Under the pieces are notes generated by a model, which was given only the letters and a program-made list of their open reading frames with translations, ran no database searches and had not been told where the DNA came from. Shown here one piece after another: positions 17,337 through 28,100 of a stretch of DNA of 38,826 bases; within the stretch, counting starts at the first letter, position 1, and the number at the start of each line of letters is the position of its first letter. The translations under genes were made by a program, and so were the position numbers. Origin of the DNA: Acidobacteriota bacterium (GTDB lineage: Bacteria > Acidobacteriota > Thermoanaerobaculia > UBA5066); contig JAKLER010000006.1 in assembly GCA_022711615.1 (NCBI GenBank), positions 1-38,826 on the forward strand, read 5' to 3'.

Positions 17337-17742
17337 CGTCGTCGCGGTCCGCGTCGCGCGGGCCGCGGCCTGGCTCGACGACGTCGAAAGAGCCTTCGCC
17401 GGACCCGTCGAGACGCTCCTCGCCGACGTGAAGACGCGGGACCTTGCGCTCTTCTACCTCTTCCTCGCGATCCAGGAGTGCATCGACCTGGCGGCGCACT
17501 GGGTGGCCGACGAGGGCTGGAGCCCCGCGGACGACGCGGGCTCGACCTTCGACGTCCTCGCCGGACGAGGCGTGATCGACCTGGAGACGGCCGAGGCGCT
17601 CCGATCGGCGGCCGGGCTCAGGAACCGGATCGCGCACGGGTACGCGCTCCTCGACGCGCGCCGGGTCCGGGACGAGGCGCGGCAGGGGCTCCCGTCGCTT
17701 CGGGCGTTCCTCGCCGCCGCGGCCGGCGCCGCCGGGCTCTGA
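17323..17742 (+). CDS. hepT: HepT-type HEPN ribonuclease toxin
   Basis: 139-aa helical HEPN protein with the family motif RX4HXY fully kept (R100, H105, Y107, in RNRIAHGY). R and H form the RNase site in the dimer; the Tyr is the residue AMPylated by MntA. Start GTG at 17323 (or 17326) lies inside the 3' end of mntA. It is convergent with the large minus-strand gene, whose stop codon begins two bases past the hepT stop. HEPN toxins are common in defence islands. Confidence 0.9.
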   Translation: MVRRDVVAVRVARAAAWLDDVERAFAGPVETLLADVKTRDLALFYLFLAIQECIDLAAHWVADEGWSPADDAGSTFDVLAGRGVIDLETAEALRSAAGLRNRIAHGYALLDARRVRDEARQGLPSLRAFLAAAAGAAGL

Positions 17743-17744
17743 CG

Positions 17745-20700
17745 TCAGGCCGGCGCGGGCGCCTCTCCCTCTTCGTCCATCCGTTCCAGGAACTCCCTCG
17801 CACGTGCCGCGATCGCGTCGACGGCCGCGTCGTCGAGCGCGCCGGGAAGGAGGGGGAGGTCGCGCCGCTGGAGCGGGCGCTCCTCGTGGATCTGGAGGAG
17901 GCGGGCCAGGGCGAGACGCTTGCGGAAGAGCGCCCGCGGGGTGTCGGCCTTCGCGTCGAGGCGGGCGGCGGCGAGAAGGGCGTGCGCCTGGTAGATGCCC
18001 GAGGCCCGGACGAGGGGGCGGTCGAGGAGGACGGCGACGAGCGCGGACCCGCCCGCCGCGTGCGCGGCGAGCGCCCGCCTTACGAGGGTGACGAGCCGGC
18101 CGAGCCGTGAGGAGGACGGCCTCTTCGCGAGGCACTCCTTCAGGACGGTGCGCAGGGCGTCGACGCGACAGGCGCCCTCGTCCTTTCGGCGCCGGAGCTC
18201 CTCGACGAGGGCGAGGGCCTCGTCGAGCTCTCCGAGCCGGGCGAGGGCGAGCGCTTCGAGGTGCAGGACGTGCGGGGGGACGTGAGGGGGCTTGCCCCGT
18301 CGGAAGGCGCGTGCGTCGTCGCGGAGGCGCTCCCATCGCGTCTCGTTCGCGTGACGGCGAAGGGCCGTCAGGACCGCGAGGGGATGGAGCGGGAATCGCG
18401 CGAGGAGGTCGGTTTCAACCCGCTGCCTCAGCTCGTACCTCGGCCCCATCCTCTCGAGCGCCCCGAGGAGCGCCTCGTGCTGATCCCCGGTGGCGGCACG
18501 CGCCATGATCTCGCCGACGCGCTTGTCGAGGCGTTCCCCGTCCAGTCCGCTGATCTCCGAGTAGAGCGCGAGGGAATGAGCGTTGGCGATCCGGGACCGC
18601 GTCTCGCAGAGGTAGCTCTCGCCGAGGAGCGTCCCTCTCGGAAGCGGGTCTCGGGCACGCAGGGAGCCCTTCCACTCGGGCCAACGCGTCTCCCTGTTCA
18701 GCGGGACGGCCGCGAAGCGCTCTCCCCACCAGCAGCCGGCGACGACGTGTCGCGAGCCTGCGTCGACGAAGAGGACCGTCTCCTCGGGAGTGGTCACGAA
18801 CGGGACGGACAGGTCGAGTCCCGGGCCGATCGTGTAGACGCGGCTCTCCGCGCGGGTGGGGCAGAGGGCGAAGGCGAGCGCTTCGCTCCGGGACGTCGCG
18901 AGGCCGACGTCGAGCTCGCCCTCGCTGCCCGGCAGGTCGACGTGGCGCCCGAAACCGCTCGTCGGGCCGGGCTGGAGCTCGAGGACGCGGAGCGGGGCGG
19001 GCGCGTCTTCGTCCGTCCCTGGCCGGGTCGGGGCGCGCCCCGCGAGAAGGATGCCGGGGCCGGTCGGGTCGGGGCCTGCGGTCTCGAGGTGGAACGGGAG
19101 GGTCGGAAGGTCGCCGGCCGCGGGAAGGCCGTCGAGGGTGAGGAGCCGCGCGCGCCGCTCGTCCGCGGTGACGAGGACGGAGGCGCCCTCGCGGAAGACG
19201 ACGGAGGGCGACGGGTCGAAGGGGAGCTTCGCGCGGGTTCGCCCGGAGGCGGCGTCGACGAGGTACGAGCACGGCTCCCGATTCGGACCGTTCGTCACCT
19301 CGAGCCAGAGGAAGTCCGACGAAGGCAGCGGAAGCGTCTCCTCGACGACGGACGAGGGGGGGCGGGCGCCGGCGAGCGAGACGGCCCGAACGACCTCCGT
19401 CGTGGCGAAGTCGAGGTCGACGAGCCCCAGCTCCTCGCCGACGACGCGAATCCGGCTCCCCTCGACGAGCCCGGTCTCGAACGGCCCGATCAGGTGAGGG
19501 GGCCGAAGCGAGATCCGCCGGACGACCTCCTGCCGTTCGACGTCGAGGACCCGGACGAAGAGCCAGCCGGCGGCGGTCTCCACGAGGACGAGGCGGCGGC
19601 CGTCGCCGGAGAGCCAGGGGCGGGTCCGCGTGAGGTCGAAGTCGCGGGCGAGGTCGGCGAGCTCGTCGGCGGGGCCTGTCTCGTCGGAGACGGCGAGCTG
19701 AAGGGCCTTGCGGGCGGCCTCGCGGGCTTCGGCGTCGTGGGAGGCATGGCGCGCCTCGCGGTCCTGGCGAAGGCGCCCGGCCAGCGTGGCGAGGGTGGCG
19801 CGCCCCTCGGCGTCGAGCTCCGTCTTCCTCACCCTGCCGAGGAGGGCCGCGGCGGCGTCGAGGTCGCCGCGCTCGAGCGCGGCGCGGACCGGGTCGAGGG
19901 ACGCGCAAGCGGCGGCGGCACGCGCCGCGGCGAGCGCCGCGCGCGCCTCCCTTTCGAGGGCGAGCGCTCTCGGAAGGCGGCCGAGCGCCCGGGTGTGGCT
20001 CTCGACGAGGCGCAGCGCCTCGGCCGCGTCGCCCCCGTGGAAGGCCCGCTCGGCCGCGGCGAGAGCGAGGGCGGCGTCCGCTGCGGCGCGGGGCTTCTCG
20101 GCCGGGGAGGCGGCGAGGACCTCGTCGGCGAGCGCGACCTCGGGAGCTTTCATCACGGTCCGCACCCGCGCGCGGAGCGCGGCCGGCAGCTCGGCGAACG
20201 CGCCGAGCGCCTCGAGCGAGGGGCCGGAGGCCAGGGCTTCGACGACCCGGCGCACGGCGTCCTCGTCGGCCGCCTCGGCGGTCCCGCGCCGGGCACGGTC
20301 GAGGAGGGCGGGCCCGCCCGGGAGCGCGGGGTCGGCCGCGAGCGCGAGGCCGAGGAGGCGGGCCGCTTCGGCGAAGTCGCAGCGTCCGAGGGCGGCGGCG
20401 CCGTCTCGTGCGAGCGATGCGGCGCGCTCGCGGCGGCGGGCGTCCTCGATCTCGCGGAGGACGCGCCGGCCCGCGGCGCCGTCGGGCCAGCGGGCGAGGA
20501 ACGCGCGGGCCGCCGACTCGGCCGCGTCGAGGTCGCCGGAGGCGTGAAGGGCGAGGAGCGCCTCCTCTGCGGGCCTTCTCTCGTCGCGTCGCGCGCGTTC
20601 GAGGCGAGCCTCGAGCTCCGCCGCCTCCGGGAACGCGGGGTCGGCCACGCGGACGGCGGAGAGGTGGGTCGCGGCCGAGGAGAGGTCGCCCGCGCCGAGC

Positions 20701-21476
20701 GCGGCACGGGAGAGGGTCGCGTAGACCCGGGCCGGGAGCGGGCCGTCGAGGCCGCGCACGAGGCGGCTCGCGCGGTCGACGTCGCCCGACCGGGCTGCGG
20801 CGAGGGCGAGGAATCCGCGGACGCCCGGGTCGGCGCGGGACGCCGGGTCGAGCGAGCCCTCGAGCCCGAGAGCGGCCGCGTCGTCGGCGAGGACGTCGAC
20901 GAGGAGCTCGACGAGGGCGCGGGCGGCGACGGGGCCCGCGCGGCGCTCGACGGCGGCCGTGAGGAGGCGCTGCGCTTCCTCGTAGTCGTACTCATCGAGC
21001 GCGGCGAGGCCGCGGGCTTCGAGGGAGGCGGCGTCGTCCGGGGCGTCGTGTTCGGCGGCGGTGCTCCTCTTGGCCGGCGGGTCGCTCCGCCCCGCGGACG
21101 TGCGGGTCGCGGCGGGGCCGGCAGCCTCCATGCCGCCTTCGCCCGCGTCGAGCCGCCGCCGCACGAGGGCGCGCGCCTCGACCGGGAGCTGCGAGACGAG
21201 GGCGTGGCAGGCGTCGCGCAGGCCCGAGCGATGGCGCAGGCTCACGAGGTCGGGGTTCGTGGGGTCGGGGACGACCTCGACCTCGTCTCCGAAGCGGGTC
21301 AGGAGGAGCCCCTGGAGGCGCGACTTCAGCGCGTAGCGCTCCCTCTCGCGCGGGCTCTCCTCGCCCGTCGGGTTGACGTCGTGGACGAGGGCGAAGAGCT
21401 CGTCGGCGCGGACGCGGACCCGCCCCGCGAGGACGTCCTCGGGGTCGGGGAGGCGGGAGGCGCGCTTCTTCGGCAT
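17745..21476 (-). CDS. Large unknown protein, helical repeats plus likely beta-propeller
   Basis: 1243-aa protein I do not recognise. The start is taken at the ATG complementary to 21474-21476 (MPKKRASRLPDP); an upstream in-frame extension is possible but would run into the DUF4160 gene region. About residues 1-115 form a mixed domain. About 140-600 is Ala/Leu/Arg-rich with TPR-like helical repeats (for example GLAALDEYDYEEAQRLL). About 610-930 is strand-rich, with repeating blocks such as LVLVETAAGWLFVRVLDV and VDLPGSEGELDVGLATS that suggest a WD40-like propeller. About 940-1243 is again helical. No enzyme motif, signal peptide or membrane segment is visible. It is the only antisense gene in the island, convergent with hepT and divergent from the DUF4160 gene. 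A scaffold or sensor role is a guess. Confidence 0.75.
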   Translation of the reverse strand: MPKKRASRLPDPEDVLAGRVRVRADELFALVHDVNPTGEESPRERERYALKSRLQGLLLTRFGDEVEVVPDPTNPDLVSLRHRSGLRDACHALVSQLPVEARALVRRRLDAGEGGMEAAGPAATRTSAGRSDPPAKRSTAAEHDAPDDAASLEARGLAALDEYDYEEAQRLLTAAVERRAGPVAARALVELLVDVLADDAAALGLEGSLDPASRADPGVRGFLALAAARSGDVDRASRLVRGLDGPLPARVYATLSRAALGAGDLSSAATHLSAVRVADPAFPEAAELEARLERARRDERRPAEEALLALHASGDLDAAESAARAFLARWPDGAAGRRVLREIEDARRRERAASLARDGAAALGRCDFAEAARLLGLALAADPALPGGPALLDRARRGTAEAADEDAVRRVVEALASGPSLEALGAFAELPAALRARVRTVMKAPEVALADEVLAASPAEKPRAAADAALALAAAERAFHGGDAAEALRLVESHTRALGRLPRALALEREARAALAAARAAAACASLDPVRAALERGDLDAAAALLGRVRKTELDAEGRATLATLAGRLRQDREARHASHDAEAREAARKALQLAVSDETGPADELADLARDFDLTRTRPWLSGDGRRLVLVETAAGWLFVRVLDVERQEVVRRISLRPPHLIGPFETGLVEGSRIRVVGEELGLVDLDFATTEVVRAVSLAGARPPSSVVEETLPLPSSDFLWLEVTNGPNREPCSYLVDAASGRTRAKLPFDPSPSVVFREGASVLVTADERRARLLTLDGLPAAGDLPTLPFHLETAGPDPTGPGILLAGRAPTRPGTDEDAPAPLRVLELQPGPTSGFGRHVDLPGSEGELDVGLATSRSEALAFALCPTRAESRVYTIGPGLDLSVPFVTTPEETVLFVDAGSRHVVAGCWWGERFAAVPLNRETRWPEWKGSLRARDPLPRGTLLGESYLCETRSRIANAHSLALYSEISGLDGERLDKRVGEIMARAATGDQHEALLGALERMGPRYELRQRVETDLLARFPLHPLAVLTALRRHANETRWERLRDDARAFRRGKPPHVPPHVLHLEALALARLGELDEALALVEELRRRKDEGACRVDALRTVLKECLAKRPSSSRLGRLVTLVRRALAAHAAGGSALVAVLLDRPLVRASGIYQAHALLAAARLDAKADTPRALFRKRLALARLLQIHEERPLQRRDLPLLPGALDDAAVDAIAARAREFLERMDEEGEAPAPA

Positions 21477-21542
21477 GGCGGGGGGCTCTTTCCGGCGGAT
21501 TCTCGCAGCAGGCGGTTCGACGGCCCGGGCGTGCCCGGTGGC

Positions 21543-21548
21543 TATACT
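21543..21548 (+). promoter_or_regulatory. Probable -10 box for the DUF4160/DUF2442 pair
   Basis: TATACT, a 5 of 6 match to the -10 consensus, lies 18 bases before the ATG at 21567 within the 90-bp divergent gap. No convincing -35 is seen at 17 bases spacing. In this GC-rich sequence such a match is rare, so I take it as a weak promoter call. Confidence 0.4.
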
Positions 21549-21566
21549 CGCCTCCGGAGTCGCCGA

Positions 21567-21836
21567 ATGCCCGTCATCTCGATGTTCTTCGGCATCGTCA
21601 TTCGGATGTTCTACAGGGACGACCAGCGGCATCACCTGCCGCACATCCACGCCGAATACCAGGGCGAGGTCGGGGTCTTCTCGATCGTCGACGGGTCCCT
21701 GCTCGAGGGTTCGCTTCCGCAAGGGAAGAGGAAGCTCGTGGAGGCATGGATCGAGGTCCGACGGGACGAGCTGCTGGCGGACTGGAGCCTCGCGGTCGAC
21801 GGTCAGCGCGTCTTCCGCATCCGGGGGCTCGAGTGA
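21567..21836 (+). CDS. DUF4160-family small protein (toxin-antitoxin-like pair)
   Basis: 89-aa protein with the DUF4160 pattern: an initial PVISMFFGIVIRMFY strand pair, the His-rich motif RHHLPHIHAEY and a C-terminal VEAWIEVRRDELLADW helix. DUF4160 genes usually sit beside DUF2442 genes and the pair is thought to act like a toxin-antitoxin or regulatory module, but the biochemical role is not known to me. Its stop overlaps the DUF2442 start (TGATG). It is placed right before the large fusion gene. Confidence 0.88.
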   Translation: MPVISMFFGIVIRMFYRDDQRHHLPHIHAEYQGEVGVFSIVDGSLLEGSLPQGKRKLVEAWIEVRRDELLADWSLAVDGQRVFRIRGLE

Positions 21837-22072
21837 TGAGGTCGATCACGAGTGTCGTGCCCGGTCCGGACTTCACGCTGCGCGTCGCGTTCGACGACGG
21901 CGAGGCGCGCTCTTTCGACCTGAAGCCGTGGCTCGCCGACGAGGCGTTCGAGGAGCTGGCGGACCCGGACGAGTTCCGCAAGGTCCGCTCGCAGGGCTAT
22001 TTCGTGGAGTGGGAGAACGGCGCCGACCTGAGCGCCGACACGCTCTACCTCCTCGGCCGGGAAGAGGGCTGA
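21836..22072 (+). CDS. DUF2442-family small protein
   Basis: 78-aa protein of the DUF2442 type: VAFDDGEARSFDLKPWL, then FRKVRSQGYFVEWENGADLSADTLY, the typical ending. It is translationally coupled to the DUF4160 gene by a one-base overlap of stop and start (TGATG at 21834-21838). The partner fold resembles a small DNA- or protein-binding module. A 111-bp gap follows before the fusion helicase, with no clear promoter. Confidence 0.88.
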   Translation: MRSITSVVPGPDFTLRVAFDDGEARSFDLKPWLADEAFEELADPDEFRKVRSQGYFVEWENGADLSADTLYLLGREEG

Positions 22073-22183
22073 AGCGGAAGAGATGCGGGCTGGCGCGACC
22101 CGCGATTGTCGCCGGGAGCGCACGCGCCCGTCGCCCGCGGTGGTGACCGCGACGGCGGCGGACCTCGTCGCTGAGGTGACCGG

Positions 22184-25100
22184 ATGGCCCTGAACCCGAT
22201 CTCGTTCACCGAGAAGGTCGTCTCGAGCTTCCTGCGCTACCAGCTGACGGCGTACCGCTTCGCGGATTCGCGGCTGCACGCACAGATGCGCGAGCTCCTC
22301 TCGCTGGAGAAGACGCGGGCGACGCCGCTGTTGAAGGGGCCGTACGTCTCCGTGTCGCGGGGGTTCCGGGCGGGCGCGACGCTCGCGGAGCTGGCGGCGG
22401 AAGGCGTCGTCCACCCGGCGCTCGCGGGCCTCGCGCCGTTCCCGTCGGTCTGGGCGCACCAGGAGGCGGCGATCCGGGCGATCCGCTCGGGCCGGACGAC
22501 GGTCGTCTCGACGGGGACGGGCTCCGGGAAGACGGAGGCGTTCCTCTACCCGATCATCAGCCGCTGCCTGGAGCTGCGCGACGCGGGTGCGGCGCCGGGG
22601 ATCGTCGCCGTCCTCGTCTACCCGATGAACGCCCTCGCCGAGGACCAGCTCGGGCGCCTCCGGGACCTCCTCTCGGGGACGGGGGTGCCGTTCGGGATGT
22701 ACGTCGGGAAGACGCCGGAGCGGGCGGCCGACGTCTCCGGAGTCCGGCTGCCGAAGGGGTCCTCGCGGGAGGAGTACCGGCGGCGGCTCGCCAAGCTCCG
22801 CGATGAGAAACGGAACGAAGCCGTCCACCCGCCGGAGGAGCGCTGCTCGCGGGAGGAGATGCGGGCCGCGGGGCGGGCGCCGCGGATCCTCCTGACGAAC
22901 GTCAAGCAGCTGGAGCTCCTCCTGACGCGGCAGAAGGACGTCGAGCTCTTCGCCGGTTCGCGGCTCGAGATCCTCGTCGTCGACGAGGCGCACACGTTCT
23001 CGGGGGCGAACGGGGCGGAAACGGCCTGCCTCCTGCGGCGCCTCCGGACGTTCTGCGGAACGGGGGAGCGCGAGACGGTCTGCGTGGCGACGTCGGCGAC
23101 GCTCGCCGATCGCGGGGCGAGCGACGACCCGGCCCGGACGTTCGCATCCCGGTTCTTCGGCGTTCCCGAGGAGTCGGTCACGACCGTCACGGAGGAGTAC
23201 GAGGAGCCGCCGTTCGAGGCGGAGCGCCTCGTCCCGGCGACGATCCCGGACCCGGCGAGGGCGCTTCCGGCGATTCTCGCGGCGCTCGAGGGCGCGGACG
23301 GAGCCGCAATCGCGAGGGCGATCGGGGGCGGGCTCGAGCTCGCTGGGGGGAGCTGGCGCGAGGCGCTCGGAGAATCGCTCGCGCGCAACGAGCTTCTCTT
23401 CCAGCTCTCGGAGCAGCTGCGGCGCCCGGCGCTCCTCTCGGCAGTGGCGGAGAAGGTGGCGGAGGCGTGCGACAGGCCCGTGGCCGAGGAGGAGGTCCTC
23501 GCCTGGCTCGCGCTCGGCGCGGCGGCCCGCAGGGACGGGCGGCCGTTCGTCCGGCCCGTCGTCCACGACTTCGTGCGCGGCATCGACGGCGCCGTCGTCA
23601 GCTTCCCGGAGGGGACGATGCCGAGGCTCTGGCTCTCCGCCCGAGAGGAGGCCGCCGCGGAGGGGGGGCAGGAGCTCGTCCGTCTCCCGGTCCTGACCTG
23701 CACGACGTGCGGCCAGCACTACTTCTCCCACTCGGTCGCCGATCTCGACGCGAACGGGGCCGTCCCCGGCGGAGGCGAGGCGGCAGAGCAGGGGACGTTC
23801 TGGGGGACGCTCTCCGCGGAGGCGGGAGGGCGGAGGCTCCTCCTGACGGATCGGGTCATCTCGGTGGACGAGGAGGAGAACGGGGACGAGGGCCCGGACC
23901 TGCCGAAGGTCTTCTTCTGCCGGCACTGCGGGACGCTCGCGTCCGCCGAAGGGGGCGCCTGCCCGGCCTGCGGCCGGCCGGGGGCGCCGGTGCCGCTCTT
24001 CCTCGTGAGGCAGAAGGAGGAGGCCCCCGGGCACCTCTCGCGCTGCGTCTCGTGTGGCGCGGCGGGCCGGCGCAGGGGGGGCGGCTACCGCGAGCCCGCC
24101 CGCTCCGTCCGCGCGGTGACGGTCTCCGACGTCCACGTCCTCGCGCAGGACATGGTCCGGCAGCTCTCGCCGCGGAGGCTCCTCGTCTTCGCCGACAGCC
24201 GGCAGGACGCGGCCTTCCAGGCGGGCTGGATGCGGGACCACTCGAGGCGGTTCCGGCTGCGCGCCCTGATGTGGGAGGAGCTTCAGCGCGGGACGAAGAC
24301 GGTGATCGACCTGACGGCCGCCCTCGACCGGCTGATGGAGGCGGACGACGAGCTTTCGCAGGCGCTCCTCCCGGAGGTCTGGGCGGAGACGCGGAAGGAC
24401 GCGGGGTTCGAGCACCGCGAGAGGCGGAAGTTCTTCCTCCGCGTGCAGGTCCTCCGCGAGGTGACGACGGGCCTGAAGCAGCGGATCGGCCTCGAGCCGT
24501 GGGGTCGGTTGAGGGTCGACTACGACGGACTCTCCGCCGCGACGCCCGGCCTCGCCGCCCTCGCGGCGAGCCACGGCCTCGACGCGGAGGCGCTCGCGGA
24601 GGGGATCGGCGGCCTCCTCGACCGGACGCGGCGGCGGATGATCCTCCTCGACAAGGACAAGAGGATCTTCTCGAGGTTCTGGAGGGACGGGGACCCCGAC
24701 GTCCTGCGCGGGTTCGTGCCGGCGTTCCAGGGCGTGCCGACGGGGCTGAAGCTCCGGCGGGAGGCGGGCGACGACAAGAACCGGGTCTCCGCGTGGGTCA
24801 ACGACCAGCGCAACACGGCCGTTCTCCAGGTCGTGCGCCGCTGGGGCGTGCCGAAGGAGCACGCCGCCCCGGTCGTGGAGGAGCTTTGGAAGCTCCTCGC
24901 CGAGCGGACGAAACTCCTCTCTCCCGCCGTCCTGACCGGGAGCCGCGGAAACGCGCTCCCCGGCGCGAGCGGGACGTTCCAGGTCGACGCGGACCGGCTC
25001 CTCCTGAACCCGAGCCGCGGACTCTGGCGCTGCTCCGAGTGCCGCAGGGCGCAGGTGCGCCGCTCGCCGGGAGACGTCTGCCCTTCGTGGCACTGCCACG

Positions 25101-28100
25101 GGACGCTCGCGCGCGAGGACGAGCCGGCCGACGACTACGACCTCTCGCTCCTCGACGGGGGCGTGCCGATGCTCCGCCCGCGGGAGCACTCGGCCCAGGT
25201 GCCGGCGTCAGAGCGCGAGCGGCTGGAACGGCTCTTCAAGGACGAGACGACCGAGGCGGTGAACACTCTCGTCGCGACGCCGACGCTGGAGATGGGCGTC
25301 GACATCGGCGCCCTCGACGCGATCCTCCTCCGGAACGTTCCGCCTTCGCCGGCGAACTACTGGCAGCGGGCGGGCCGCGCGGGGCGGCGCGAGCGGATGG
25401 CCGTCGCGCTGACGTACGCCGGCGCGCGCGGACACGACCGGAGCGCGTTCGCCGAGCCGCTCCGCCTCCTCGCGGGATCGGTCACGCCCCCGCAGTTCAA
25501 CCTGCGGAACGAGCTGATGGTCGCGCGGCACGTCCACGCCGCGGCCCTGACGCGGCTCCACTCGCTCGCGCGGGAAGGCGGAGCCGCCGGCGAAGCGCTC
25601 GCGGCCACGCTGGAGTTGGCGTTCCCGGCGGAGGTTCGAAGCTGGCTCTTCGACGCGGAAGGGAGGGTCCGGCGGGAGCCGTTCGATCTCTCCGGGTTCC
25701 GAGGGGAGGTCGCCGCGCGCGCGGACGATCTCGCCGGGTACGTCTCGTCGGTCTTCCGTGGGCGCTGGCCCGAGGCCGACGCCGCGGTCGTGGCGGAGGA
25801 GCGCGTCGCCCGGCTCGTCGGGGAGATGCCCGACCGGCTCGAGGACGTATTGAAGACGCTCCGGAAGCGGCTCGACTGGGCCCTCGCGATGATGGCGCGC
25901 CTCGACCGCGAACGGGCGGAGCGGGGAGTGCTCGAGAGGGACGAGGAGTCGATCCACGACCGCTGCAAGGCGCTCGTGAGGAAGCTCAAGGGGGAGTCGC
26001 GCCGCGCGCGGGGCGGGACGGAGGGGTACGACGACGCGAACACGTTCGGCGTCCTCGCCGCGGAGGGCTTCCTCCCGGGTTACGGGCTCGAGACCGGCTC
26101 GATCCAGGGGATCCCGGTCTTCCCTCGCGGCGGCGCGGGGATGGAGGACTTCTCCCTGCCGAGGCCGCCCGCGGTCGCGCTGCGCGAGTACGTCCCCGGG
26201 AACCTCATCTACGCGAACGGCAACCGCTTCGTCGCGCGCCTCTTCCACTTCGAGGCGGAGGAGCGTCCGGCGTACTTCCTCGTCGACGCCGAGCGGGAGG
26301 CCGTCGAGGAGGTTTCGGCCCCCGGCGCCGCGCCCGCGGGCGGAGCGGTCGCGCCGGTCGCCGCGGTCACCGCTCCGCTGCGCGCCGCGGCGGTGACGGA
26401 CGTGGAGCTCGTCCACACCTCCCAGATCACCGACGAGGAGGACTTCCGCTTCCAGCTCGCGGTCTCGATCTTCGCCCTCGAGCGGGACGAGCACGGCGGG
26501 GGCCGGGCGTTCTGCTGGGGGCCGCGCGAGGTCCAGCACCGGCGGGCCGCGCGGCTGCGCCTCGTGAACGTCGGCGTGAAGAACCTCGTCACGAAGAAGG
26601 ACGAATTCGGCTTCCCGGTCTGCACCGTCTGCGGCCAGAGCCGCTCTCCGTTCGCCTCGCGCGAGGAGCTTCAGGAGTTCCGGGAGAAGCACCAGCAGCG
26701 CTGCCGGCAGCCGGTGGAGCCGACCGGCTTCTATGCCGACCTCGTCGCCGACGTCCTCCGCCTGCCGGCGGGCGCGAGCCGGAGGGAGGCCTTCTCGGTC
26801 CTCGAGGCGCTCCGGGCGGCCGCGGCGCAGACGCTCGAGATGGAACTCGAAGACCTGCAGGTCGTCGTCGTCGGACGGCGCGGGGAGGAGACGGTCGACG
26901 GCCTCCTCTACGACCCGATGCCGGGAGGCTCGGGCCTTCTCGACCAGCTCCTCGAGCGCTTCCCCGAGGTCGTCGCGAAGGCGGTGTCGATCGCCCGCGA
27001 CTGCCCCGCGGGCTGCGGAGGAAGCTGCCCCGACTGCCTGCAGGTCTACCGGAACGCGGCCTACCACGGGCACCTCGACCGGGCGCTCGTCGTCGAGAAG
27101 CTGACGGAGTGGGGCGAGGCGCTGACGCTCTCCCACGAGATTCCGCCCAAGCAGCCGGCCGCACGGCCGTCGGGCGAGCGCGCGCCGTCGAACGCGGCGG
27201 AAGACACGCTGCGCGAGCTGCTCCACCGCGCCGGGTTCCCCGAGGCCCAGTGGCAGAAACGGATCGACCTCGGGCGGCCGCTCGGGGGCACGGTGCCGGA
27301 CGCCTTCTATTCCCTCGACGACGAGGACGAGCCGGGCCTCTGCATCTACGTCGACGGCCTGAGCGCCTCCCTGCACGGTGACCCGGAGCGTCGGCGGATG
27401 GACCGCGTCCTTCGCGAGGAGCTCCAGGCCCGCGGCTACGTCGTGATCGAGATACCGGCGTCGGACCTCGCGGATCGCGAAGCCGTGGCGCGAGCCTTCA
27501 GCCGGATCGCCCGAAAGCTCGTCGGCTCGGAGCGGGCGCAGTCGCTGCGCACGGACACGTCGTGGTTCGAGAGCGGGGGCGAGCCGGCGGCGGTCGGGCC
27601 CGTCGTCGTCCCGTTCCGTCGCGTGGAGGCTGCGGTGTCGGAGCAGTTCCGGACGTGCGTGCCCCTCGTCGAGCTGGCCGCGGCCGCCGGGGGCTGGGGC
27701 GAGGCGGGGCCGGCCGGCGACGACGAGTGGGTCGAGCCGACGACGACCCGCAAGCTGCGCAAGGGGATGTTCGTCGCGCAGGTGAAGGGGAGTTCGATGG
27801 AGCCGCTCGTCGCGGACGGCTGCTGGTGCCTCTTCGCGAGCCCCGTCGAGGGGAGCCGGACCGGCCGGACGCTCCTCGTGCAGCTTCGCGACCCGGGCGA
27901 TCCGGAAGACGGCGGACGGCTGACCCTGAAACGGTTCGAGAGCCGCGAGGTCGCCGGGAAGGACTCTCCCGAGCCGGGCGCCGAACGGAGCGGAAGGGTC
28001 GTACTCCGGCCTCGGAACGAGAGCGTGGATGCGATGGGCCGGCGCCAGTTCTCGCCGCTCGAGGTCGAGGACGACTTCGAGGGGAGCGTACGGGTGATCG

